Below, in pieces: positions 34,142 to 43,040 of a DNA stretch of 64,000 nucleotides (the first letter of the stretch is position 1; every line of letters begins with the position of its first letter). The DNA lies in NCBI GenBank assembly GCA_965198675.1, contig OZ240666.1, positions 186,001 through 250,000 on the forward strand, in the 5' to 3' direction. The notes below the pieces were generated by a model. It saw nothing but the letters and a program-made list of their open reading frames with translations. It was not told where the DNA came from and did no database searches. This stretch comes from Prochloron sp965198675 (GTDB lineage Bacteria; Cyanobacteriota; Cyanobacteriia; Cyanobacteriales; Prochloraceae). The translations under genes and the position numbers were made by a program.

Positions 34142-35310
34142 CTAATCTTCACCTATCACTATCGGCTCTTCTGCGCTTAGAGTAGCTTGGCATTGGCTTG
34201 TGGGTCCGGCGTGCCTAATAAAATAATCGGTGTTCGCTTCAGTGACCTTATTTTGCACCCCAAAAGCAATGGAGCCGTCGGGAGTCTGCCAAACGGGTCC
34301 GTAAAATACGGCTCTGACATGGTGACGACAGTTTGGAAACTGCCTTCCACTTCCGCAACCACGTTTTTCCGTGACACCTCCCATGTGCGCGGATCGTTGG
34401 GCAGCGCAAAAAGTCTCAAGAAGCTATTTGCTACTTCGTCGGGAAAAGAGATGGGCACCAGTATAGGTCCCGCCTTGAGTTCCATAAGAAACCGATCATC
34501 TGAATAAAAACTACCCATATTGTGCAGAAAAGTTCGCTCACCTAGGGTGCTTTGGAGATACCATGCCGGATAGTAATCTCCCGATGTATGAGGAGGATAA
34601 CTCCCCAAAAGAGTTGTGACAGTGACACCGTCGTAAAAGAACGCCTCCTCAGAAGAACCACGAAATAAAACGCCGTTTAACTTGGGCAAGTCAGCCAGAA
34701 AACGAGCATCCGCAAGTTCCGTAGGCAAGGGTTTTGACTCACCTGCGATTACCTCAAATCCCACAGGATTAGATCGTCCAAAAAGAGTGACGGGATGACC
34801 GCTGATAAAGGCCCGATTGAGAGTGGGACTCCAGATTCCGTCGGCGTAGAGGCAATTTGCCAAAAAATGATCCAATTTCAAGCATGGTTTGATATAAAGC
34901 TCCGGCAGCGCCACCAGTTCCCCAAAAGTAGGCGGTTTGCTAGAAAGATCCAGGCGAGCCATGTAGTCGATTTCATCGCCATCAATCCAAAGCCAGCCGT
35001 CTTTCCCTAAAGCCAGGGCTTCGATGCGACTGAACAAATTTTGTTTAGCATGCACCCTTGCCAGGCGTGTTTCTTCTTCTGGACGGGTTATATCTAGATA
35101 AGAGCTGGAAGCGGTTACATGAAATGTTTCCCCAAGGACAGTGACGCTCACAGAAGGTGGTTCGTCCACAGGTTGCTTTTTTTCCTCCCACTTCTGACCT
35201 ACCTGGGATATGCAATATGCCTTTAACGGGTTAGCTAGGGCGCTGGGTACGAAAAGGACTGTTGCTGCCATTATTAGAGCTAAGGGGCGAAATTTGATAG
35301 ATAAATTCAT
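34142..35310 (-). pseudogene. Secreted-protein paralogue C, near complete with a late frameshift
   Basis: ATG 35310 gives signal peptide MNLSIKFRPLALIMAATVLF and about 330 residues of the family in one frame (for example IEALALGKDGWLWIDGDEID, SGHPVTLFGRSNPVGFEVIA, FYDGVTVTTLLGSYPPHTS). At about 34300 the frame slips: YFTDPFGRLP is read where the family has a G-P-(V/I)-W-Q-T-P-D-G-S block, which is found in the next frame together with the normal end SAEEPIVIGED. A one-base deletion accounts for this. This is the most complete of four copies (A, B, C, D). Function unknown. Confidence 0.82.
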
Positions 35311-35449
35311 TTGACCTTCATAAGTAAAATTGTGTACCGTTATGATATGCTGGGAGCGATGAAAAAAATTGGCTGTAGTTAAACCAAAATTAGGTAAAAT
35401 GCAGTTTACCGAAATTCCAGTATAATGGACCAAATGTAATCGAAGGAGG

Positions 35450-35478
35450 TTGACACAGTTTAGTATTGGTGCTAGAGT
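35450..35478 (+). promoter_or_regulatory. Probable promoter of the lipoprotein gene
   Basis: TTGACA (35450-35455), 17-bp spacer, TAGAGT (35473-35478). It overlaps the good ribosome-like GAAGGAGG that precedes TTGACA. Related text (AAAATTAGGTAAAGTACAGTT) is repeated at 36080 before the RTX gene. Confidence 0.5.
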
Positions 35479-35484
35479 AAGCAA

Positions 35485-36012
35485 GTGGATTTCACTACAT
35501 TGAGAAGGATGTCCAACAAATTCAAAGTGATGATGTTGTCTGTTGTCCTTGCCATAGGAGCAAGCGCTTGCTCATTTGCATCCCATTATCGAGGGTTGCT
35601 GCCGGAAAAAATAGGAGTATCACGCCATGTGTTAATTGATGATGTATTTATGGTTAGAGAGGGTTGCGGCGTTGCCATATTTGAATTATCAGAAAATACC
35701 TTGGAACAAATTAAGGAGCAGGGATTATCATTTTTTGAGGGGGCAACTAGGGCAAGATCCTACAACCCCGATAAAGACAGATATAACGGATTGAAGTCAT
35801 ACGAAGAATGGCTTAAAACACCTATGCTAGAAGATAGTCCCAACCACAAGTTCTGGACCGGTCTATATTGTGCCAGCAATCTGGATGAATCCTTGCGTGA
35901 AGCAATACTTTCTGCAATTTCAGTTCAAGGCTCATACTATACAGGTCATTATGAAGCTGGACTAGTTGTTATACCTAAGATGAGATTAGTAGTACTTTCT
36001 CATGAAGGATGA
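35485..36012 (+). CDS. Hypothetical lipoprotein
   Basis: About 167 residues after an ATG at 35509 (MSNKFKVMMLSVVLAIGASACS), an export signal with a lipobox-like A-S-A-C; an in-frame GTG at 35485 would add eight residues. The mature part has a second Cys pair and FWTGLYCASNLDESLREAILSA. No family recognised. It is divergent from paralogue C and is the last unbroken secreted gene before the RTX relic. Confidence 0.6.
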   Translation: MDFTTLRRMSNKFKVMMLSVVLAIGASACSFASHYRGLLPEKIGVSRHVLIDDVFMVREGCGVAIFELSENTLEQIKEQGLSFFEGATRARSYNPDKDRYNGLKSYEEWLKTPMLEDSPNHKFWTGLYCASNLDESLREAILSAISVQGSYYTGHYEAGLVVIPKMRLVVLSHEG

Positions 36013-36179
36013 TTCCATAAAAGTATAAAATCGTGTAGCATCATGAAATGCCAAAAGCAAAGGGAGCAGCACTAGGGAAAATTAGGTAAAGTACAGTTAG
36101 CCATTATCTAAGCATAATTAACGTTGAATTAGAGGAGTTGGACAAATGTATGACCCGCGAGAAATCACGAAGCTTTTAG

Positions 36180-38233
36180 TGTACTGATACTTTAATAGGT
36201 GGCGACGGCGACGACACCTTAAACGGCGGTACCTTAGGCGATGACATCCTCTCAGGCGGCGAAGGCAACGACTCTCTCTCAGGCGGCCTCAACGGCTCAG
36301 GTGACGACTCTCTCTCAGGCGGCTCAGGTGACGACTCTCTCTTTGGCGGTCTTAACGATGATACTTTAATAGGTGGCGAAGGCAACGACAACCTCTTTGG
36401 CGGTCTCGACGATGATACTTTAATGGGTGGATCGGGGGATGACTCCCTGGAAGGGGGCAACGACCAAGACACCCTGGAAGGGGGCGCGGGGAATGACACT
36501 CTCTTTGGCGGTATCGGCGATGATACCTTAATGGGAGGCGAAGGCGACGACACCCTAAACGGCGGTACTGGCTTAGACATAATAGACGGCGGGAACTTCC
36601 AGCTCGGTATCGTGGAAGGCAACGACAAGGCTGTCTATCAAGGCTTAAGCGGTGGTTACGAAATCACTTACCCCACCAGAGATTCCGTCCAGATCCGCGA
36701 TAAAGTAACCGGACGGGATGGTACCGACACCCTCAAGGGCGTTGAAAAAGCGGAGTTTTCCGACCAAACCATTGACCTCAGACCAGGGCAAGACATCGCC
36801 TTCGTCATTGATACCACAGGGAGCATGGATGACGACATTGCCGCCGTCAAAGCCAGAGGTGGTAACATCATCAATAGTATCTTTGACCGCTTTCCCAATT
36901 CTCGCATCGCCGTAGTAGGATACAACGACCCCGGCACCAACACCTTCCTCTCCTTCACCAACCAGCCCAGCATAGAGGATCGCAAAACCGCAGCTATCAA
37001 CGCCATCAACAGCATCTCAGTGGAGGGCGGCGGCGACTTTCCCGAGGCAGTAAATGCGGGTCTACTCCGTGCCCTATCTGGTGGGGCCGGGGAATGGCGC
37101 TCAGAAGCAGCTGCCCGGCGGATTATCCTCTTCGGGGATGCGCCCCCCAAGGACACCCATCTTCGCTCCCAAGTGCTGGCTCTAGCATCCAATCTGGGAA
37201 CCTCAATCTCCAGCAGCGCCATTACAACCAGCAGCGTCGCCAGTGGCCTCTCCCTCACCAGCTTCACTGTGACAGCGACGGAAGCGGGGGGTGCCACCAG
37301 AACAGTTCCGGTGGAAATATTCACGGTTCAAATTGGCAACGACCCCACCACGGCCCAGGATTTCGCTAGCCTAGCTACTAAGACTGGCGGCGCAACTTTC
37401 AACGCAGCCAATGCGTCGGAGGTGGTGGATAGGCTGATTGAAGCCATTGAGGCCCCTATCGGCACCCCCCCACCGTGGCAACCCCTATCCCTGACCAAAC
37501 CACGGACGAAAATGTTCCCTTCACCTTCCCCGTTCCCTCTACCACCTTCTCCGATGTTGATGCGGACGACACCCTCACCTTAAATGCCTCCAACCTCCCC
37601 GGTTGGTTAAGCTTTGATAGCACTACCAATACCTTTAGCGGTACCCCCTCAGACCGGGACATCGGCCTTATTAATATCACAGTTACCGCCACTGATAGCG
37701 GCGGATTTACCGTCAGTGACACTTTCTCCCTGAATGTCATCAACGTGGTCATAGGGAACGAGCTGAACAGTTTTTTGTATGGCACCACTGTCAGTGACAA
37801 AATAGAAGGTCTAGGGGGTAAGGACAGGCTCTACGGCGGGAGCGGTGACGACACCCTGAACGGGGGCAGTGGGGATGATGAGCTGTTTGGGAGCGTTGGC
37901 AATGATAGCCTATTGGGGGGAGATGGCCGAGATTACCTTTACGGAAGTTCCGGCAACGATATCCTAGATGGCGGGAAAGGGCGAGATGGTCTCATAGGTG
38001 GCTCAGGCAAGGACCAATTCGTTCTCCGAAGCGGGTCTAGCTTTGACAACATTTTAGACTACCAAGATGGTATTGATTCCTTTGTGCTCACCAACAGTCT
38101 CACCTTTGAAGATCTGACCATTAGCAGTTATGGTTTCCGTACCACCCTGATCTCCACTGAGGGCGATAGTTTGGCTGTGGTTGTAGGCACTAATGTCAGT
38201 CTAATTGATGCTAGTGACTTCATGGTAATTTAA
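36180..38233 (+). pseudogene. RTX / VWA / cadherin-like calcium-binding protein, truncated and frameshifted
   Basis: From 36180 the frame encodes about 14 calcium-binding RTX nonapeptides (GGDGDDTLNGG, GGSGDDSLEGG). A von Willebrand A domain with MIDAS (DIAFVIDTTGSMDDD) and IILFGDAPPKD follows. At the seven-C run 37465-37471 the frame slips. The next frame continues TVATPIPDQTTDENVPFTF, a putative Ig/cadherin-like domain (LPGWLSFDSTTNTFSGTPS), and a second RTX block to 38233. No start codon precedes the first repeats: TAG lies at 36177. A short ORF with a good ribosome site (ATG 36146, MYDPREITKLL) just upstream may be the original start, out of frame. Confidence 0.85.
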
Positions 38234-38310
38234 TGTAGGGGATTGGTGGGCGATGCCCACCCTACAACTAGGATTGGTGGGCGATGCCCACCCTACAACT
38301 AAGCATTGCC
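38234..38310. repeat. Tandem REP copies (GTGGGCGATGCCCAC)
   Basis: Two complete GGATTGGTGGGCGATGCCCA units plus a partial third, right after the RTX gene. Same palindrome family as the array at 57603. Confidence 0.85.
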
Positions 38311-38406
38311 CACCAAGAGCTGACCTCGTAGTAGTCCTAGGGTAGACAAAGATAAATTTGACCAATTTTCGGCTACCCTTTGCCCTGTCTTCCGTCCGTA
38401 GCGCTA

Positions 38407-38461
38407 TAATATGTCCTCTGGCGATCGCTCTGCTCTCCGGCGCTTTCTACAATCTCTTTAA
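38407..38461 (+). pseudogene. Duplicate of the DUF1111 gene 3' end
   Basis: 55 bases matching 28286-28340 at 51 positions encode NMSSGDRSALRRFLQSL and stop, the last 17 codons of the di-haem oxidoreductase. Nothing else of that gene is present. The two copies flank the 10-kb accessory island in direct orientation. Confidence 0.8.
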
Positions 38462-38512
38462 TACGGAGGTTCGGGGTTCGGGGAAGACATTCCCGGGCCC
38501 GCTGTTTTTTTT

Positions 38513-38531
38513 GAGAACGATTATCATTCTT
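38513..38531. promoter_or_regulatory. Fur-box-like operator
   Basis: GAGAACGATTATCATTCTT closely resembles the 19-bp Fur consensus (GATAATGATAATCATTATC) and lies 101 bp before the iron-uptake porin start. A second palindrome, ATTATTGCTTTT with AAAAGCAATAAT (about 38540-38571), follows. Iron-repressed transcription of the porin is the natural reading; it is inferred from motif and gene, not measured. Confidence 0.65.
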
Positions 38532-38631
38532 ACAAAGAATTATTGCTTTTCTTGCAAAAAAAGCAATAATGAGATAAATTACTGCTATATTATAGTAATA
38601 ATCGAAAATGCAAAATTCACCGTGTGAGGCT

Positions 38632-40284
38632 ATGAAAATAGGGATGATATTGTCAAAATTGGGTTTAATTTACCCAGGAGTCCTGGGAGCTACCCTTTTA
38701 GGTTCAGTTTTTGCTGTTGGGGAAGTCCACGCTGAGGAAATAACCCCAGCAACCAATTCTTCGGTCTTAGAACAAATAGAGCATCACCATCAAAATAGCC
38801 TGGGACAAGTTAACAGAGTTTCTCAATTACGGGATGTTGCCCCGGGACACTGGGCTTATGAAGCCCTGCGAAACTTAATCGAACGCTACGGCTGTATGCG
38901 GGGCTACCCAGACAGAACCTTCCGGGGCAATCAAGGAGTAACCCGCTACGAATTTGCCGTTACTTTAAATAAGTGCCTGCAAAGGATCGAACAACTCATT
39001 GCTGCTAATGAAAGGGGAACTCCTTCCAGCACTACCCCCAGGGTAAACAATAGTGACTTGCGTCGTATTCAGCGGTTAACCGATGAGTTTACAGCAGAAT
39101 TAGCCATTCTGGGAACCAGGGTGGATGACTTAGAAGGAAAGGTAGATTTCCTGGAAGACCATCAGTTCTCTACTACTACTACCCTGGAAGGGAAAGTCAT
39201 TTTTGCCGGATTAGGGGTGCTAGGGGGAGAACAGGTTAATGGTGGAAATATCGACCGGGAGATCGCCTTCGGTTATCGCGCTCGTCTGAATTTCGATACC
39301 AGCTTTACGGGGCGAGATGTGCTCAGAACCAGACTGCAAGCTGATGGTTTGGTTGACCCCAATATTAACACCGGGGAAGGAGATCTGTTCTTTGCCGAAG
39401 CAGCAGATGATACAGATGGTAACATTGTTGTAGATGCTTTAGTATACGCATTTCCTATAGGAGATAATACGGAAATTGCCATTGCTGCCAATGCAGGGGC
39501 AGCAGACGATTTTGCCAGTACGGTTAACTTTTTAGACGGTGACGGAAATGACGGAGCCTTAACTACTTTTGGTACCCGCCACCCCATTTACTATCTAATC
39601 GAGCAAGCTGGAGTTGGGGTACGACACGAGTTCAGCGAGCAGTTAGAACTGAGTGTAGGTTATATGGCTACAGATTCTGGGGATCCAGGGGAAGGAAATG
39701 GTTTATTTAATGGGGGCTATGGAACAATGGCTCAGTTAGTTTATAAGCCCAACGAAAGGCTGAATATTGGTTTTACCTACCTCAATGCTTATAATACAGA
39801 AACGGGAACTGGAAGCAATCGTTCTAATTTGCGCACCTTTACAGAAAATACATTTGAGGAAGCAGTTCCCACTTCCAGCAATGCTTATGGAGTGGAGTTA
39901 TCTTGGCAAATAAGCGATCGCTTTGTCTTGGGAGGTTGGGGTGGTTATATCAACACCACTGCCCTTTCTAGCTTAAATGGGCAAATAAGTAAAGGTAGCC
40001 TGGATATTTGGAACTGGGCAGTTACCCTTGCTTTCCCTGATTTAGGCAAAGAAGGGAGTTTAGGGGGTGTTATCATAGGTATGGAGCCAAAGGTAACTGG
40101 TTCTAGTATTACTGGTGTGGATCCTGATCCGGATACTTCCCTCCACATTGAGGCTTTTTATCAGTATCAGGTGAACGATAACATCGCGATCGCCCCTGGG
40201 TTGGTTTGGTTGACAGCCCCAGACCACAACAGCAATAACGACAGCGTTGTCATTGGTACTATCCGCACTACTTTCTCATTCTAG
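38632..40284 (+). CDS. Iron uptake porin (SLH + OprB-type barrel)
   Basis: 550-residue outer-membrane porin of the cyanobacterial SLH-OprB type. Signal peptide MKIGMILSKLGLIYPGVLGA ... EVHAEE; SLH domain (SQLRDVAPGHWAYEALRNLI, GYPDRTFRGNQGVTRYEFA) at about 65-125 binds the periplasmic wall polymer; a short coiled coil (IQRLTDEFTAELAILGTRVD) follows; the rest is a barrel ending in GTIRTTFSF. ATG 38632 is chosen because GAGG lies just before it; ATG 38608 would add eight residues. The upstream Fur-like box supports an iron role. Confidence 0.92.
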   Translation: MKIGMILSKLGLIYPGVLGATLLGSVFAVGEVHAEEITPATNSSVLEQIEHHHQNSLGQVNRVSQLRDVAPGHWAYEALRNLIERYGCMRGYPDRTFRGNQGVTRYEFAVTLNKCLQRIEQLIAANERGTPSSTTPRVNNSDLRRIQRLTDEFTAELAILGTRVDDLEGKVDFLEDHQFSTTTTLEGKVIFAGLGVLGGEQVNGGNIDREIAFGYRARLNFDTSFTGRDVLRTRLQADGLVDPNINTGEGDLFFAEAADDTDGNIVVDALVYAFPIGDNTEIAIAANAGAADDFASTVNFLDGDGNDGALTTFGTRHPIYYLIEQAGVGVRHEFSEQLELSVGYMATDSGDPGEGNGLFNGGYGTMAQLVYKPNERLNIGFTYLNAYNTETGTGSNRSNLRTFTENTFEEAVPTSSNAYGVELSWQISDRFVLGGWGGYINTTALSSLNGQISKGSLDIWNWAVTLAFPDLGKEGSLGGVIIGMEPKVTGSSITGVDPDPDTSLHIEAFYQYQVNDNIAIAPGLVWLTAPDHNSNNDSVVIGTIRTTFSF

Positions 40285-40351
40285 CTATATTGTAGGGTGG
40301 GCATTGCCCACCAAAAGCCATATTGTAGTGGACTGACATAGCTAAAATAAT

Positions 40352-40480
40352 CTTTTCACCACGAAGGCAACAGAGCCGTCGGGAGTGCGAAAAATGGGTC
40401 TACTACTGATAAAGTAAGGCTCTTGCACAGTTACTACAGTTTGGAAGCTACCTTCCACTTCCGCAATGACTTTGTTATTT
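40352..40480 (-). pseudogene. Secreted-protein paralogue D, fragment
   Basis: Minus-strand frame KVIAEVEGSFQTVVTVQEP, YFISSRPIFRTPDGSVAF, VVK matches a 43-residue stretch near the C-terminus of paralogues A and C. Both ends are cut: one by repeat text (GCGCAAAGACGCAAAG), the other by intergenic DNA near the REP at 40290. Confidence 0.75.
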
Positions 40481-40520
40481 TTGTTTCGCGCAAAGACGCA
40501 AAGACGCAAAGGAGGATAAG

Positions 40521-41666
40521 ATGAGAGTTAATCTAGATGACAGATTTTTGATGATTGCTATTACCGGGAGTGTAGCTTATGGGTTAGCCATTGAGGGGGT
40601 ATCGGATATTGATGTTAAAGGTTTATTTATCGCCGGAAAGCCTTATTATTTGGGATTGAAACATATAGAACAATTAGAAGGGAAGGGTGAAACAGGGGCG
40701 TTTACTTCTAATCAAAAGGAAAAAGGTTTAAGGAAGGTAGATTGGGAAACAGATAAGTTTCAATTCCTGGAGGGTAAGGATTTTGTCCTTTATGAATTAC
40801 GCAAATACTTGTCTTTGTTAAGAAATGCTAATCCCAATATCCAGGAAATGCTTTGGTTGGATTCTTATTTATATTTACATCCTTTAGGAAAGTTACTGAT
40901 TGAGAATCGGAATAAATTCTTGACCAAGAAGGTAAAGGCGAGCTATATTGGCTATGCTAATGCTCAATTGCGCAAAGTACAGACTCATAGAAAGTGGTTG
41001 CTGGATCCGCCTCAGAGCAAACCCAAGCCGGAAGATTTCGGTTTTAACGACTTATATAAACCTTTGACTCTTGCGGAAATAAATGCTTTCTTTTATTTTT
41101 TATGGTTGGTGGTGCGGGATTGTATTGAATATTTAGACCCTGCTGAAGAGTTGCGGGATTTGCTGTTGGAAAGGATTGATTATAAGCAGGTGTTTTTGGA
41201 GCATAGATTTCCTGAGGATGCTCAGAAACAGATTCAAGAATATACTCATGCAAGTTCCGATTTTATGGAATTGACCTATGCTTCCCGGCGATATTTGGCA
41301 GCTCAGAAAGAATGGAAAAACTATCAGTCTTGGAAGGAGCATCGCAATGAGAAAAGGCGGGTAATGGAAAGAAAATGTGGTTATGACGCAAAGCACGCTA
41401 GTCATGCTTTGCGCTTGCTCTATACGGGGCGAGAAATTATTCAGAAGAAAACCCTAATTGTGGATCGGCGCCAAGCAGGAGATGGAGAATATTTGTTGGC
41501 GGTAAAACAAGGAAATGTTGCTTATGAAGAAGTCATGGCAGAGTGCGATAGGGTGTATAATGAGATTAAAGGGATTGATAATAAGGATATCGATTTGCCC
41601 GATGGCGTTGATGAGGATTTTTTGACTGACTTGTGTATTGAGTTGGTGGAAAGCATGGGGTTTTAA
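40521..41666 (+). CDS. RlaP-like nucleotidyltransferase
   Basis: 381-residue protein with a polymerase-beta-type nucleotidyltransferase motif at its N-terminus: GSVAYGLAIEGVSDIDVKG (residues 16-34), that is GSxxYG followed by D-x-D. It matches the pfam10127 group (RNA-repair-pathway 'DNA polymerase beta' family, RlaP), also seen in phages and bacterial RNA-repair loci. The rest is helical (KHASHALRLLYTGREII near 290). No RNA ligase is adjacent. Substrate unknown; the catalytic residues look intact. A ribosome site (GGAGG) precedes the ATG. Confidence 0.8.
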   Translation: MRVNLDDRFLMIAITGSVAYGLAIEGVSDIDVKGLFIAGKPYYLGLKHIEQLEGKGETGAFTSNQKEKGLRKVDWETDKFQFLEGKDFVLYELRKYLSLLRNANPNIQEMLWLDSYLYLHPLGKLLIENRNKFLTKKVKASYIGYANAQLRKVQTHRKWLLDPPQSKPKPEDFGFNDLYKPLTLAEINAFFYFLWLVVRDCIEYLDPAEELRDLLLERIDYKQVFLEHRFPEDAQKQIQEYTHASSDFMELTYASRRYLAAQKEWKNYQSWKEHRNEKRRVMERKCGYDAKHASHALRLLYTGREIIQKKTLIVDRRQAGDGEYLLAVKQGNVAYEEVMAECDRVYNEIKGIDNKDIDLPDGVDEDFLTDLCIELVESMGF

Positions 41667-41863
41667 AACAGTTACCAGTCCTGCTCATGCCAAGCCTGGC
41701 CTGAGCAGGCAGTTACCAGTTACCATTGTAGGGGTGGGATTCGACGAAACGCGGGATAAATACTAATCTTCTTTACCAGAGAGGTGGAGAAAGATTTATC
41801 GCTATAACTCATTCCTACCTTTGCGCCCTTCTCCTGGGCGAAACTTATTATAATGAAATCAAA
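41667..41863. other. Intergenic repeats
   Basis: Carries CAGTTACCAGTCCTGCTCAT and CTGAGCAGG text, which recurs at 56285 and 48918, and a CTTTGCGCCCTTCTCCTGGGCG segment. No gene seen. Confidence 0.5.
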
Positions 41864-42109
41864 ATGAACATTGTCTTGCCCGATGAAATCTTAACTGCAA
41901 CCCGAATGTCAGAAGCTGAGTTAAAGCAGGAAATTGCCATCGCACTCTTCCAAAAAGAGAAACTAACTTTAGGACAAGCTAGCAAACTAGCAGAAATGAA
42001 TCAGCTCCTATTCCAACACTTACTTGCATCTCGCCAAATTCCCGTCCACTAAGATGTTGAAGATTTGGAAGCGGATCTGAAAAACCTGGGTAAGTTTAAC
42101 AGATTATGA
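41864..42109 (+). pseudogene. UPF0175 antitoxin-like protein with in-frame TAA
   Basis: Small UPF0175 protein (MNIVLPDEILTATRMSEAEL, LTLGQASKLAEMNQLLFQHL, RQIPVH). After H the codon is TAA (42050-42052) and the same frame continues DVEDLEADLKNLGKFNRL to TGA at 42107, the usual UPF0175 ending, where relatives have 'V-H-Y-D-V-E-D'. A single change from TAT or TAC explains the stop. The truncated protein lacks only about 19 residues and may keep DNA binding. Confidence 0.8.
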
Positions 42110-42249
42110 TTGTAGTTAGCAATACTTCACCCATTTATAATCTAGCTGCTATCAACCAAATTAACCTCCTGCAACAACTCTATCAAAAAATTGTTATACC
42201 TGATTTGGTTTCACCCAGAGACACAGAGACGCAGAGAGGGGAGGATTAA
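42106..42249 (+). pseudogene. DUF3368 (PIN-like) toxin, truncated
   Basis: ATG 42106 overlaps the UPF0175 stop (ATGA), as usual for this pair. It encodes MIVVSNTSPIYNLAAINQIN and LLQQLYQKIVIPDLV, the start of a DUF3368 PIN-like protein with its first Asp/Asn-Thr-Ser-Pro motif. At VSPRDTETQRGED it runs into a CACAGAGACGCAGAG repeat and stops after 47 codons. The remaining two thirds are lost. Confidence 0.8.
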
Positions 42250-42395
42250 ATCAGATGATTGGTTGACAAGGAGATGTTTTAGAGAGTATTATTTATCTGG
42301 TGGCGAAGAGGGACTTAATAATAATTCCTTCCTCCCTTTGCGCCTCTGGGAGTCTTTCGAGGGGCTACTTTGCGCGAAACCTATGAAAATGAACG
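42250..42395. other. Spacer with repeat arms
   Basis: Inverted GCAGAGAGG / CCTCTGGGAG-type arms flank this spacer. It looks like the insertion that cut the DUF3368 toxin. No gene. Confidence 0.4.
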
Positions 42396-43040
42396 ATGAC
42401 AGAGATTTTACCTGGCTTAAATGAAGCGGCACGAAATAAAGCAGTTGATTTGCTCAAAAATGGCGACGTAGTGGTGTTCCCAACGGATACTATTTATGGC
42501 ATTGGAGCTAGCATTGCCAAGGAATCAGGTGTTAAAAAGATTTTTGAGGTGAAATCGCGATCGCCAGAGAAACCCCTCATCATTTATGTGGCCAGTTTTG
42601 AACAACTACAACAAGTAACCCAAAAAATTCCTGAAAGTACCATCTCTTCGCTCCGTAAAATCTGGCCTGGGGCAGTATCTGGTATCTTCCTTAAGAGGGA
42701 AATTGTCCCATCATTTGTGACCTCAGGTAATAATACTGTAGGAGTAAGAATTCCCAACCATGAGCTTTGTTTGGAATTGGTGCGTCGGGTTGGTGCTCCC
42801 CTGGCAGTAACTAGTGCCAACATTTCAGGAATGGAGACTCAGAAAACAGCTCCTGAAGTAGCTGCACAATTGGGAGAGCGGGTTCCACTGGTTTTGGATG
42901 GAGGGCCAAACCCGGAAGAACAACCTTCTACCCTGGTTGATTTTACAGGGTCAACGGCTCGGCTATTGCGTGAAGGTGTCTGGTGTTTCTCAAAACTACG
43001 CCAAGCCATTCCCGATTTGCAACCTATCCCTGAAAGCTGA
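42396..43040 (+). CDS. tsaC: Threonylcarbamoyl-AMP synthase (Sua5/YrdC/TsaC family)
   Basis: 214-residue YrdC-domain enzyme that makes L-threonylcarbamoyladenylate for the t6A37 modification of ANN-decoding tRNAs. Signatures: DVVVFPTDTIYGIGAS, FEVKSRSPEKPLIIYV (K-x-R ... K), NTVGVRIPNHELC, and PLAVTSANISGMETQ. Length fits the single-domain TsaC form. Its 3' end overlaps the convergent dioxygenase gene by 17 bp. Confidence 0.93.
   Translation: MTEILPGLNEAARNKAVDLLKNGDVVVFPTDTIYGIGASIAKESGVKKIFEVKSRSPEKPLIIYVASFEQLQQVTQKIPESTISSLRKIWPGAVSGIFLKREIVPSFVTSGNNTVGVRIPNHELCLELVRRVGAPLAVTSANISGMETQKTAPEVAAQLGERVPLVLDGGPNPEEQPSTLVDFTGSTARLLREGVWCFSKLRQAIPDLQPIPES

Noticed and set aside
36176..36628. 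Minus-strand Pro/Ser-rich open frame opposite the RTX repeats
   Set aside because: It is the antisense shadow of GGxGxDxL codons; a low-complexity PPSRVS pattern with no start signal.
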